From the NCBI RefSeq assembly GCF_001189365.1, contig NZ_LFJJ01000008.1:1-63305 (forward strand): DNA of 63,305 nt. Reading direction: 5' to 3'. The stretch is from Candidatus Burkholderia verschuerenii (lineage in GTDB: Bacteria > Pseudomonadota > Gammaproteobacteria > Burkholderiales > Burkholderiaceae). The notes below the pieces were generated by a model. That model saw nothing but the letters and a program-made list of their open reading frames with translations. It did no database searches and was not told the origin of the DNA. The translations under genes and the position numbers were made by a program. Below, one piece after another: positions 9,529 through 19,220 of the stretch (position 1 is its first letter; every line of letters starts with the position of its first letter).

Positions 9529-10752
9529 GCAAGCGCGTTGTCGTGACAGGCATGGGCGGCGTTACACCGCTCGGAAACGATTGGGCGGCCATCGAAGCCC
9601 ACATGCGCGCGGGACGCAATGCCGTGCGACGCATGCCGGAGTGGGATTTTTTCGAGTCGCTGCATACGCGGCTGGCGTGTCCGCTTCCGGCCTTCGACAT
9701 TCCGGAACACTATTCGCGCAAAAAGACTCGTTCGATGGGTCTCGTTTCGCTTTACGCGACCCGGGCCAGTGAGCTGGCGCTTGACGATGCGGGCCTGAGC
9801 GGCGATCCGAGCATCGCCGACGGTCGTATGGGCGTCGCGTACGGTTCCTCGTGCGGCTCCGTCGAGCCGATTCGCGCATTCGGCCGCATGCTCGAAAGCG
9901 GGTCGATGGCGGGCGTCACATCGAACTCCTATGTGCAGATGATGCCGCATACGACGGCTGTGAACGTGAGCCTCTTCTGGGATTTGAAGGGACGCGTGAT
10001 CCCGACGTCGAGCGCCTGTACGTCGAGCAGTCAGGCAATCGGATACGCGTACGAAGCGATCGCCGGAGGCCATCAGACGATGATGCTCGCGGGCGGCGCC
10101 GAGGAATTGTCGGGTCCGGCCGTCGCCGTGTTCGACACGCTGTACGCGACCAGTACGCGCAACGACGAGCCGCATCTCACGCCCCGTCCGTTCGACGCCT
10201 CCCGCGACGGCCTCGTGGTGGGCGAGGGCGCGGCCACGCTCGTACTCGAGGAATACGAGCATGCGCGCGCGTGGCGCCACGATTCACGCGGAAGTAGTTG
10301 GGTTCGCGACCAATTCGGATGGCGCGCATATGACGCAACCGAAGGCGGACACGATGGCGGGAGCCATGCACCGGGCGCTGGAAAACGCATCTCTGGACGC
10401 CGCAGCCATCGGCTATGTGAATGCGCACGGCACGGCCACCGATCGCGGCGATATAGCCGAAAGCCACGCGAGCGCGGCGCTGTTCGGCGAGCGTGTACCC
10501 ATCAGTTCGCTGAAGAGCTATGTGGGACACACGCTGGGCGCATGTGGGGCGATGGAAGCATGGTGGACCATCGAAATGATGAAATGCCAGTCCTTCGCGC
10601 CGACGCTCAATCTGTCGAGGGTGGATCCGGCATGCGCGGCGCTGGACTATATCGTGGATTGCGCTCGCCGCATCGATACCGAATACGTGATGAGCAATAA
10701 CTTCGCATTCGGTGGCATCAACACGTCGCTTATTTTCAGGCAGATCGTATGA
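9525..10752 (+). pseudogene. apeR: Beta-ketoacyl-ACP synthase (ApeR type), frameshifted
   Basis: About 408 residues when joined. Active-site Cys in SSACTSSS, His in NAHGTATD and in YVGHTLGA, and the terminal NNFAFGGIN. In known systems ApeR primes the pathway with the first condensation. The frame changes inside a run of alternating CG near 10263-10274, between EEYEHARA and RGATIHAEVVGF; adding one CG unit would rejoin it. The start is GTG at 9525, overlapping the reductase stop, with GGAGGG just upstream. The stop overlaps the next ketosynthase start. Confidence 0.85.
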
Positions 10753-12002
10753 GCCGCATGCGGCGCGTCGTCGTGACCGGTATGGGTGTCGTATCCAGCC
10801 TCGGCAACACGCTCGATGAATTCTCCGTCGGCCTGCGCGCCGGACGGAGTGGCATCGCGCGGATCGATGCGTGGCGCGCGCTCGGATTGCCGAGTCAGGT
10901 GGCGGGACGGGCGAGCGTCGCCGCGTGCGAACCGCTCGATCGGAAAATCGACCGCTTCGTCGGCGATACCGGGCGCTTCGCGTGTATCGCGGCCCGCGCA
11001 GCGATCGCGGATGCCGGCCTCGCGCCCGCGCGATTCGCCGCGCCCGATGCCGGCGCAGTGGTGGGTTCGGGCGTCGGCGCAGTCAGCGAATACGACGAAG
11101 CGATGGCGCTGGTCGCGCAGCGCGGACCGGAAAGGGCAGGGCCTTACGTGGTCACGCGCGTCATGAGCAGCACCTGTTCGGCGGCGCTTGCCTATGCTTT
11201 CGGCGTGCAGGGCGTGACGTATTCGCCTTCCGCGGCATGCTGCACCTCCACGCTCGTGATCGGGCAGGCGATGCAACTGGTCCGTAGCGGCGCACAGCGA
11301 ATCGTGCTGGCGGGCGGTAGCGAGGAATTGCACACCGGTACGGCGACGATGTTCGGTGCGATGGGTGTGCTTTCGACCAGCTACAACGACGATCCGCATC
11401 ACGCCTCACGGCCTTACGACGAAGGTCGCGACGGCTTCGTGATGGCCTCCGGCGCGGGCGTGCTGGTCCTGGAAGAGCGCGACCATGCGCTGCGGCGCGG
11501 CGCATCCATCTACGCGGAACTGACAGGCTTCGCGCAGGCAAGCGAAGGACGCTGCATGAGCGCGCCGGGACGCGCCGGTATCGCCCGTGCCATACGCGAA
11601 GCGTGGCGTGCCGACTGCGAAGTGACCGACAACGCCCGCGTGCCCGACTACATCAATACGCATGCGCCTTCCACGCTCCTCGGCGACGACGAGGAGTTGC
11701 ATGCGCTGACGAACGTCTTCGGGCACTCGTTGCCGCCTTTCTCTTCGATCAAGGGATCGATCGGACATGCGCTCGGCGCGGCCGGCGCACTCGATGCGAT
11801 CGCCACGCTTCTGATGATGCGCGACGGCTTCGCCGCCGGAGCCGTCAATTTCTCGACGCCCGCACCGGCGACGTACGGATTGCCGCTGATCGCCACAACC
11901 CGTGACGCGCGGATCGAGCACGCCTTGTCCGTGTCCTTCGGATTCGGAGGCGTGGCCGCATGCCTTGCATTTCGCGCAGGTGAACGACAACTCAGCGCGT
12001 GA
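10749..12002 (+). CDS. Additional FabF-like beta-ketoacyl-ACP synthase of the aryl-polyene cluster
   Basis: A 417-residue ketosynthase with Cys in SAACCTST, His in THAPSTLLGDD and in IGHALGAA, and the C-terminal SFGFGGV loop. It therefore keeps the Cys-His-His set and is not a chain-length factor, which would lack the Cys. It is a third condensing enzyme in the cluster and overlaps the apeR stop by four bases. Whether it makes a different chain length or starter choice cannot be read from the sequence. Intact. Confidence 0.8.
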   Translation: MSRMRRVVVTGMGVVSSLGNTLDEFSVGLRAGRSGIARIDAWRALGLPSQVAGRASVAACEPLDRKIDRFVGDTGRFACIAARAAIADAGLAPARFAAPDAGAVVGSGVGAVSEYDEAMALVAQRGPERAGPYVVTRVMSSTCSAALAYAFGVQGVTYSPSAACCTSTLVIGQAMQLVRSGAQRIVLAGGSEELHTGTATMFGAMGVLSTSYNDDPHHASRPYDEGRDGFVMASGAGVLVLEERDHALRRGASIYAELTGFAQASEGRCMSAPGRAGIARAIREAWRADCEVTDNARVPDYINTHAPSTLLGDDEELHALTNVFGHSLPPFSSIKGSIGHALGAAGALDAIATLLMMRDGFAAGAVNFSTPAPATYGLPLIATTRDARIEHALSVSFGFGGVAACLAFRAGERQLSA

Positions 12003-12049
12003 ACCGCATCGTTAGACAACCTCAAATTTTTTCAACCGGAGTTAAACAC

Positions 12050-12499
12050 ATGTTCAAAAGCATTCTGATCTCCACCGCGGCCGCATGGCTGTTTTTGGCT
12101 GCCGCGATGCCTGCGCTGGCCCGCAACACGGTCGACAACTATCCGATTGCCGGCGCGCTGAAGAGCGGTGAAGGCGCGGACAAGATCGATCCGCAGATTT
12201 CGCTTTATTTCGCCGGACAGGATCATCCGGAAGTGGTGTCGTCGCTGGGAAATGTGGCGACCAACAAGAAGACAAGCGCTCTGGGCGTCAACGACGAATT
12301 CGCGTGTCAACGGGCGTTTTTGTCCGCGCTGATTCAACTGCAGGCTCGCGCGAAACTCGACGGCGCGGATGCGGTGATCGACATCGTGAGCAACTACAAG
12401 AACAACGAGCGCGCGAGCGCCACTGAGTTCACATGCGGAGCAGGGGCGCTGATGGCGGGCGTAGCGCTGAAAGCACGCTTGGTCAAATTGCAAAAGTAG
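12050..12499 (+). CDS. Small exported protein of aryl-polyene clusters (often misnamed excinuclease)
   Basis: A 149-residue protein with a clear signal peptide (hydrophobic ISTAAAWLFLAAAMPALA, cleavage after ALA). The mature part has a conserved Cys in FACQRAF and another in FTCGAG, which could pair in the periplasm. Similar proteins in such clusters carry the database name 'excinuclease ATPase subunit', which the sequence does not justify. The ATG at 12050 has GGAG nine bases upstream and leaves a 47-base gap after the ketosynthase. Function unknown. Confidence 0.7.
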   Translation: MFKSILISTAAAWLFLAAAMPALARNTVDNYPIAGALKSGEGADKIDPQISLYFAGQDHPEVVSSLGNVATNKKTSALGVNDEFACQRAFLSALIQLQARAKLDGADAVIDIVSNYKNNERASATEFTCGAGALMAGVALKARLVKLQK

Positions 12500-12533
12500 G
12501 CGAGCGCGTTGCCGACACTAGCGAAAGGAACAT

Positions 12534-13803
12534 ATGGTGGTGAATGAATTGATAAGCGAACAGAACGTCGATGTAGCCGTGATCGGCGCTGGCCCGTCTG
12601 GCGCGGTGGCGGCGGCGCTTCTGAGAAAGCGCGGCCACTCGGTGCTGGTGCTCGAGCGACAGACCTTCCCGCGTTTCTCGATCGGAGAAAGCCTGCTGCC
12701 GCAGAGCATGGCCTATCTCGAGGAAGCCGGCATGCTGCAGGCCGTGATCCAGGCAGGATTTCAGTTCAAGAACGGCGCGTGTTTCGTGCGCGGCAACGAG
12801 CGCTCCGTGTACGACTTTCGTGAGAAATCCACGCCGGGATGGGGGACCACGTATCAGGTCGAACGCGCTGTTTTCGATCAGATTCTGATCGACTGCGCGA
12901 TCGATGCCGGCGCCGAGGTTCGTTTCAATCACGAAGTGCGGGCGATGCGCACCGGCGACCGGCCCATGCTCGAGGTCGTCGACGAGCATGGCGCGCCATA
13001 CCGCGTGCATGCGCGCTTCGTGCTCGATGCAAGCGGTTTCGGTCGGGTTCTGCCACGTCTGCTGAATCTGGAAGCGCCTACGCGCATGGTGGAGCGCAGC
13101 GCGCTGTTCACGCACGTGCGGGATCGCATTCCTGCAGGTACGACGGATCGCGACAAGATCGTGATCGGCGTGCATCCGCAGCATGCCGCCGTGTGGTTCT
13201 GGATGATTCCGCTAGCGCACGGCAAGACCTCAGTCGGCTGCGTGGCGCAAAGCGATTTCCTCGATGTGCCCGAGGAAGAGCGTGAGCGCGCGCTGCGCGA
13301 ACTGATCCGCAGCGAACCGACGATCGGCGGCTTGCTCGGTGACGCGGAGTTCTGCATGCCGCCGCGACATATCGGCGGCTACTCCGCCAATGTCGAACGC
13401 TTGCACGGTCCGGGCTATGCGCTGCTGGGCAACGCCGGCGAGTTTCTCGATCCGGTGTTCTCTTCGGGCGTGACGATCGCGCTGCGCTCCGCGCATCTGG
13501 CGGCCGAAGCACTCGACAAGCAACTCGGCGGCGAGCAGGTGGACTGGCAAACCGCTTTCGACGATCCGCTGCGGCGCGGAATCGACACGTTCAGGGCGTT
13601 TGTGGAGCGTTGGTATTCGGGACGTTTGCAGGAACATCATCTTCTACCCGGATCAGAGCACTGGCTTGCGCAAGATGATCAGTGCGGTCCTGGCCGGATA
13701 TGCCTGGGATCAGAGCAATCCTTTCGTGGCCGATGCGGCGCGTCGTCTCGACACGCTATGGGCGCTGTGCGCCGGCGCGTCGAAGCAGGCGAGCGCGGGC
13801 TGA
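12534..13803 (+). pseudogene. FAD-dependent halogenase-like oxidoreductase, frameshifted near the C terminus
   Basis: About 420 residues. The FAD-binding loop GAGPSG is at residue 18, followed by GESLLPQS. The segment VWFWMIPL contains the WxWxIP motif of flavin-dependent halogenases, and AGFQFKNGACF places a Lys where carrier-protein-type halogenases keep their catalytic Lys. It could halogenate or hydroxylate the aryl head group of the polyene; xanthomonadin clusters also contain a halogenase. The frame breaks at 13629-13633, within GRLQ-NIIFYPDQ, by one extra base; the last 57 residues continue in the other frame to the stop at 13803. Confidence 0.75.
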
Positions 13804-13815
13804 GCGCCAGATATC

Positions 13816-14424
13816 GTGATCTCGCCGATGTTGCCATCGATGGCGTTGCAACTCTGGCTCGGCATCGCCGTGCTGCTGATTACACCCGGGCCGACCAACA
13901 CGCTGCTCGCGGCCGCCGGAATGCAATCGGGCGCGCGACGCGCGATGCCGCTGATCATGGCCGAACTGGCCGGTTATCTGGCGTCGATCTCGGCGTGGGG
14001 ATGGCTGGTCACGCGCATCGCGGACGGATTCGCGTGGGTGCCGCTCTGTCTGCGCATTCTGAGCGTCGGCTACGTCGCGATACTCGCGGTGCGCATGTGG
14101 CGGGCATCGGCTCAGGCTGGGCTCGCACACGGCGCTCCGGTGAGCATGAGATCGCTGTTCGTCGCGACGCTTCTCAATCCGAAGGCGATGCTGTTCGCCA
14201 GCGCGATTTTCCCGGCGGCGGCTTTTACCGCGTTGGCGGCGTATCTGCCCGCCATGTCGCTGTTTACCCTCGCGCTGCTGCCGGTCGCGCTGGGATGGAT
14301 CATGCTGGGTGCGGGCCTGGGTCGCGGTCGACGATCCGTTCTCGGCACGCAACGCATGTACCGGATCGCGGCGTTCGTGCTGGGACTGTTTGCGCTGTGG
14401 CTGGCGTTGAGCCTGATCCAATAG
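13816..14424 (+). CDS. LysE/RhtB-family amino-acid exporter
   Basis: A 202-residue membrane protein with about six hydrophobic segments and the signature TPGPTNTLLAAAGMQSGARRA near the N terminus, typical of the LysE/RhtB exporters. It starts 12 bases after the halogenase-like gene on the same strand and so may be co-transcribed with the polyene genes, though no direct link to pigment making is evident. The start could also be one of the ATGs at 13831 or 13840. Intact. Confidence 0.75.
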   Translation: MISPMLPSMALQLWLGIAVLLITPGPTNTLLAAAGMQSGARRAMPLIMAELAGYLASISAWGWLVTRIADGFAWVPLCLRILSVGYVAILAVRMWRASAQAGLAHGAPVSMRSLFVATLLNPKAMLFASAIFPAAAFTALAAYLPAMSLFTLALLPVALGWIMLGAGLGRGRRSVLGTQRMYRIAAFVLGLFALWLALSLIQ

Positions 14425-14486
14425 ATCGGCACAGACGGCGGGCCTTGCCCAAGCCGCTGAGCACCTTCTCAAAGAAAGCAAACTGC

Positions 14487-14519
14487 AAAAAAACCCCCGC
14501 CCAAATGGGGTGGGCGGGG
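14487..14519 (-). terminator. Rho-independent terminator for the acetyltransferase gene
   Basis: A perfect 9-bp GC stem (14495-14503 with 14511-14519) with a seven-base loop is followed, on the minus strand, by seven T residues (A run 14487-14493 on the + strand). It lies about 100 bases beyond the minus-strand acetyltransferase stop and is oriented to end that transcript. Confidence 0.75.
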
Positions 14520-14544
14520 TGAGAACCAGTGCCTTGTTTGGACA

Positions 14545-14568
14545 CTGCGGGGTGCTTCAAACCCGCAG
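14545..14568 (+). terminator. Hairpin downstream of the aryl-polyene operon, possible terminator
   Basis: CTGCGGG (14545-14551) pairs with CCCGCAG (14562-14568) around a ten-base loop. The + strand continues with a T-containing stretch (CTATTGTTAGTT) but no clean T run, so use as a terminator for the + strand operon is only a guess. Confidence 0.4.
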
Positions 14569-14616
14569 CTATTGTTAGTTAAACAGACGATCTTGCGAAC
14601 CAGTAAACTCTGAACT

Positions 14617-15129
14617 TCATTTGACGAGCGGCAGGCGCATCAGCAGGGAGTCGTGGTAGGTATCGCCGATCTTGAGCGCCTGCGGTTCCCGCGCATAGAC
14701 GGTAAAGCCCGCCGATTCGTACAGCCGCAGTGCCGCCGCGTTGTCCGGCGACACTTCCAGCTTGATTTTCTCGACCACGCCGCGCGCGTGCTCGATCACC
14801 TGATTGAGCAGGCCCGCCGCCACGCCCGTGCCGCGCGCGATCGGCCGCACGTACATGCCCCACAGAAAGCCCTTGTGCTTCATCTTGACGCCGGTGGGAA
14901 TCTGCAGGCCCGCGACGCCGGCCAATACTTCTTCCTCGACGAATGCCCCGAACACCGCATGATCGGCAATGCGGGCGCGGAACCAGTCGGGCGTCTGCGC
15001 CCGCTCGTCGCGATGATCGGAGCCGAACGATTCGGGATAGCGGCGCAGCACCTCCAGGCGGATTTCGCGGAAGGCTTCGGTATCGTCGGCGGTGAGGCGG
15101 CGCAGGGTGAAAGGGGTTTCCTTTTTCAT
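14617..15129 (-). CDS. GNAT-family N-acetyltransferase
   Basis: A 171-residue acetyltransferase. The fold starts at FTLRRLTADDTEAFREIRLE, the acetyl-CoA binding motif A is in VRPIARGTGVAAGLL, and the terminal strands with ALRLYESAGFTVY are typical of RimI-like GNATs. The substrate is unknown. I chose the ATG at 15129 because the domain begins a few residues later; an upstream ATG in the same frame would add a run that does not look like part of the fold. It is a single gene on the minus strand, ending at the terminator near 14500. Confidence 0.75.
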   Translation of the reverse strand: MKKETPFTLRRLTADDTEAFREIRLEVLRRYPESFGSDHRDERAQTPDWFRARIADHAVFGAFVEEEVLAGVAGLQIPTGVKMKHKGFLWGMYVRPIARGTGVAAGLLNQVIEHARGVVEKIKLEVSPDNAAALRLYESAGFTVYAREPQALKIGDTYHDSLLMRLPLVK

Positions 15130-15232
15130 GGCGGCAGGGCACGCGTGGATTGACCAGGCGAACATCATAAACAAGCTGAGGAAATGGCGCTGCAAAGCGT
15201 GCCGAATCCGTCCGGGCGCATTTTTGGCGATC

Positions 15233-17643
15233 TCAGCGCGTGACCGCCTTGCAGACGAACGGTCCGAGCGTGTCCAGCGCGTGGTCGGCGGTCGGCGCGA
15301 AAGGCACGTCGAGTTCGCAGGCGCGGCGGCCTTCGGCCGTGTTCCATTGCGCGAGCAGGTGGTTTTTCGGCTTCAGATCGTCGATGAAGGTCAGGCCGTC
15401 GTAGCCGATCACGTATTGCTTACCGGTTTCCGAAACGATCGCGCGCGCGCCCGGCGCGAGCGGCCGGCCTTTTTCGTCGACCAGTTTGAGCTGCGCGCCG
15501 CTGAAACTGGCGATGGAAAAGCGCGCCAGCACGCCCGCGCGCGCCTGCGGCGACACGTTCAGGTTGGTCGAACTGATCGACATGGTGGCCGGCAGGCGCA
15601 GCGGGTCGATCGACAGATGGTTGGCGTCGTAGGCCAGCAGGTTCGGCACCAGCAGATGGCCGGCGCTGTTGGTCGTGCCGATCAGCCGGTTTTCGTGCAG
15701 CACCGGCACGTTCGGCACGCCGTTGGTATCGACCACGGCGAAGGCGTCGTCGATGCGGCGGCCCGCCAGCACGTCGCCCGCCATGAAGACGAGCGAGCCG
15801 GAACCGTCGAGTTCGGTCGAGGTGCGGCCGCGATTCTGGTAGACCGAACCGATCAGGTCGCCGTAGCGGCTGCGGTAGGTCGCCTGGCCGAGGCCGATGG
15901 TATTGGTGTCCTGACGGCCGCCCTGCAACTGCCAGCCGAAGCCGCCTTCGTAATCCGGCGTGCGCGAGAGCGACGCGTTGACCATCGGCGAATGCTGGTC
16001 GAAGCCGCCCGAGACGCTGGCGTTCATGTTGCCGCCGAAAGGCATCGACAGCGCGACGAACACGCCCGTGTTCCGCGTGCCGCCGAAGTCGTGATAGACG
16101 CTCGCGGCCATCGACACGCGGCTCGCGATGGTCGACGAATACGCTAGCGAGCCGATCCGCGAGCGGCCCGAATACGGATCGTCGACGCCGACATAGGTCG
16201 CGCTGACCGACGCCGGCACCGAGCCCATGCGGGAACGGCACGGACACCGTCGCGCGTTCGGTCGAGCGGGCGACCGGCGTGCCTTCGCTGGACGCCAGAT
16301 CGCCGTAATGGGAGGTGGCGCGCTGCAATTGCATATCGACGGAGACGTACTGCGCGCGATATTGCCAGCCGGCAGTGAACTGCGCGCCGGTGCCGGAGGT
16401 CGTCGTGATCGTCGAACCGGCGGCGGGCGTGTCGGTCTGTGAATCGTTTGCGCCGATGGCGTAGTTGTAGGCGTAGGCGGGGATCGATGCCATCACCTTG
16501 CCCGTGCTCGCCGCCGTCGACAGGTTCACCACGCCCATGTCGCCCGCGCGGATCAGCCCGCCGATACCCAGATTGACGATGCCGCGCGTCGCTTCCATGT
16601 GCGTTTCGAGCGTCAGCAGATCCGTCATGCCGCGCCGCAGCGACGCCGACAGCGACGGCTCGCCGTAGCTCATCGAATCGACGCCGTAGTTGCGGCGCAC
16701 CAAACCGGCTTCCATCGAGAAATCCATCAGGCCCGGCGCGAGCAGGCGCGAATCCATGTAGAGCGGCACGGTCGTCATGACGTTGCGGCCGAGCGCGTCG
16801 CGCGTGACGATGGTCGCCTCGCCCGCGCCCGTCACCGCGGGCACCGCGTTGATGACGAACGGGCCGGACGGCGCGTTGCCGCTGTACTGGCGCACGTTGT
16901 TCACGTACAGATCGACGGCGGTCGGCACGGCGCCCGAGCCGGACAGCGTCGGCACCGGATAGGTGACGAGGTCGGGGCGCAGCGAGAAATCGCGCGACAC
17001 CTGCACGCCGCCAATGCGCACCGGGCGCGTCCACGACAGCGACGAGCTGATGGTGTCGCCGACGCGCGTGGTGATCATCGTGGACGGATCGGAGTGACGC
17101 CACGAGGTATCGAGGCGCGTGTAGCCGGTGCGCTCGCCGTAGCGATAGGCCGTGCCGGTATTGCTGAAGGTGCCGCCGGGATAGAAAAAGCGCTCCTCGC
17201 TGTAGAGCGCGTAGCGCGATTCGTCCTGCGGCTGGACCGTGAATTCGTAGTTGATGAGCGCGCCGGTGCCGGTCGCCGAGATCGGGCGGCGTTGCGCGGC
17301 GTCGCCGAGCGCGTTCGGCACGCGCGAAGATCGCGCCGCCGATCAGATAGAACTGCGCGACCTGCTCGGTCGAGACGCCGTTGATCAGCACTTCGAGATA
17401 GAGCACGCCGTCGCTTTTGACGGGCGCGCCGGTGCTTGCAGTCGGCGCATTCGCCGCCGCCGCGATGTCAGGAGCACCCGACGCGGCAGCAGGCGCGCCG
17501 GTCTGTGCCGCCCAACCCGCGTGGATCGCGAAACTCAGGGACGCGCCCACCGCCAGCGCCGTTGGCCGAACCCTGGGCCAACGATTGCGCGAGCGTGCAT
17601 GCGGTATTCCCCGGCCACACGCGGGGCGATCCCTGAGCTTCAC
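15233..17643 (-). pseudogene. Fimbrial outer-membrane usher, frameshifted and with an N-terminal deletion
   Basis: The outer-membrane pore of a chaperone-usher pilus. From the GTG at 17643 the protein has a long basic leader, a signal-like segment and the start of the usher N domain (YLEVLINGVSTEQVAQFY). About 60-70 residues usual for this domain are then missing, and the sequence resumes in another frame near 17322 at VPNALGD, going on through the plug and barrel (DLYVNNVRQYSGNAPSGPF). A second frame change near 16228-16231 (after TVSVPFP, before MGSVPASVS) leads into the C-terminal part with the TNSAGHLLVPNL and final beta domain. The lost stretch is where chaperone-subunit complexes dock, so this usher should not work. 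Confidence 0.85.
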
Positions 17644-17649
17644 GAAACC

Positions 17650-18425
17650 TTACTTCGCGGACGAAACCACGAGCTTGCTGTCGAGCGTCACATGCGAGGT
17701 CACCGGCGTGCCGTTGACGATCGCGTGCACCGTGGCGCTCGATTGTCCCGCTCCCGCCTCGGCGACCGGCCACTGACGCGACGCGTGCGCGAGCGCGTAA
17801 CCGAGCAGGCCGGGCGCGACTTCCGTCGTGCGGCCGTCGGCCTATTCGATACGGACCTGGCTCAGTTGCGCGTGCGCGGCGTCGTCGTTCGAGGCGCGCA
17901 GCATGACGCGCATCGGCGCATCCTTGCCGCCCGCGGCGCCGGGCATCGGCACCTGTTGCAGCGAGAAATCGATCTTCGGCACGGCGGGACCGGCGGGCGT
18001 GCCCGCGAATACCGGCACCGAATAGCGCAACTGCATGCGCACGCCAGTGCTGCGCGCGGCTTCCGCTTGCGGAATCTCGTCGACCAGCAGGCGATAGGTT
18101 TCCTCGCCCTGCGGCGCGTCGCGGCCGGTGCGCAGAATCCGCACGGTCTGATCGCCGCCAGCGGGAATCGTGATCATCGGCGGGCTCGCGACGATGCCTT
18201 TCGCGTCGTCGAGATGATCCTCGTCGAGCGTCTGCGACCAGCCGAATACGCGGACTTGCGCGGTGATCGGCTGATCGCCGCGATTGTGCAGCTCATCACG
18301 GCGGCGGGCTGTTCGGCCGACAGATCGACGCGAATCGGCGACACCTGCAAGGAGCCGGCGTGCGCGTGCGCCGCCATTGCGAACGCCACGGCGGCGATCG
18401 CGCGCATGAAAACGGTCTTCGACAT
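17650..18425 (-). pseudogene. Periplasmic pilus chaperone, with a frameshift and an amber stop
   Basis: A PapD-like chaperone. The signal peptide (AIAAVAFAMAAHAHA) leads to the first strand LQVSPIRVDL. The frame breaks near 18288-18292, where one base seems lost, and resumes as LHNRGDQPITAQVRVFGW, giving the first Ig domain. The second domain runs to HAQLSQVRIE and then meets TAG at 17842-17844; the same frame continues for 63 codons (GLLGYALAHASRQW to LVVSSAK) to a TAA at 17650. The TAG is best explained as a former CAG (Gln). A GAGGA site precedes the ATG. The gene follows the pilin by 11 bases and precedes the usher by six. Confidence 0.85.
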
Positions 18426-18436
18426 GACGGGCGTCC

Positions 18437-18970
18437 TCAGAACGTGACGGTCGCCGAGATGGTCGACGAGTAGGCGCCTGCGGCCGGTGCGGTTTGCGTG
18501 GGAACGCGGCCGTAGACGGTCAGCGACTGGCCGCCGCCGCCGCCGTTGCCGGTGCCCGACAGCGTGTCGGTGCCGACCGTGTTGCCCCAGTTCTGGGTGC
18601 GTGCCGAATCGCGATACAGGCCGAAATTGACCGTGTTCGATCCGGTGCCGCCCAACAGGCGCGCGTTGATCGCCGTGCCGCTCACCGAGCCGCCGTCGAG
18701 GCCGACGTTGTACGCCGTGCCCGAGCTGCAGGTCACGTTGAGCGTCGTCGACTGGTCGATGTTGCTGGTGATGAGGCCGGTCGTACCGAAATCGAGCGGA
18801 TTCGCGGTGATCGCGCAGTCCGCCTGAATCGTCAACGACACCGTGAAAGTGGTGGTCTTCGGGCTGGCGGCATCCGCCAGCATGGGCGCCGCGCCGGCGA
18901 GCGCGATCGCAATCCCCGTCGCCTTGGCCAAAGCCTTGATGCGACGGTTTCTCTCAGTTTGGGTCCGCAT
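18437..18970 (-). CDS. Spore coat U-domain pilin (SCPU, sigma-type fimbria)
   Basis: A 177-residue secreted subunit. An N-terminal signal peptide (TGIAIALAGAAPMLADAA) is followed by a SCPU domain with two Cys residues (ADCAITA and VTCSSG) and the C-terminal donor-strand-like ending AYSSTISATVTF. It is the major pilin of an archaic/sigma chaperone-usher system and is the first gene of the operon. A GGAG site lies six bases before the ATG at 18970. The 250 bases between this gene and the divergent gene at 19221 should hold both promoters; no clear operator was seen there. Intact. Confidence 0.85.
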   Translation of the reverse strand: MRTQTERNRRIKALAKATGIAIALAGAAPMLADAASPKTTTFTVSLTIQADCAITANPLDFGTTGLITSNIDQSTTLNVTCSSGTAYNVGLDGGSVSGTAINARLLGGTGSNTVNFGLYRDSARTQNWGNTVGTDTLSGTGNGGGGGQSLTVYGRVPTQTAPAAGAYSSTISATVTF

Positions 18971-19220
18971 TTTTATCTCCGTATGCGTGTCGATGGAATG
19001 CCCTGGGGTGCCCTCCGGCCATTCCTGAATCCATTAACGACAGTCGGAAATAAATCCTTAAGGCTTTCGGCGATTAATTTTCGCTAAGTAAATATGACCC
19101 GGTAACTATGGGCGCGCCGGATCGCTTTCGGCGTCCCAAAGTGTGTCGCGGCGTGCTTTATAGCGCGGGAAAATTTGCATATTGCTGGATGCCGAATCGC
19201 CTGACAGAAGAGGTGAAGGC

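Noticed and set aside
12050..12499. Excinuclease ATPase subunit
   Set aside because: There are no Walker motifs, and the protein is a small exported one; the database name is misleading.
15092..16147. Long open frame of about 350 codons on the + strand opposite the usher
   Set aside because: It is Arg- and His-rich with no domain, and is the shadow of the usher gene in GC-rich DNA.
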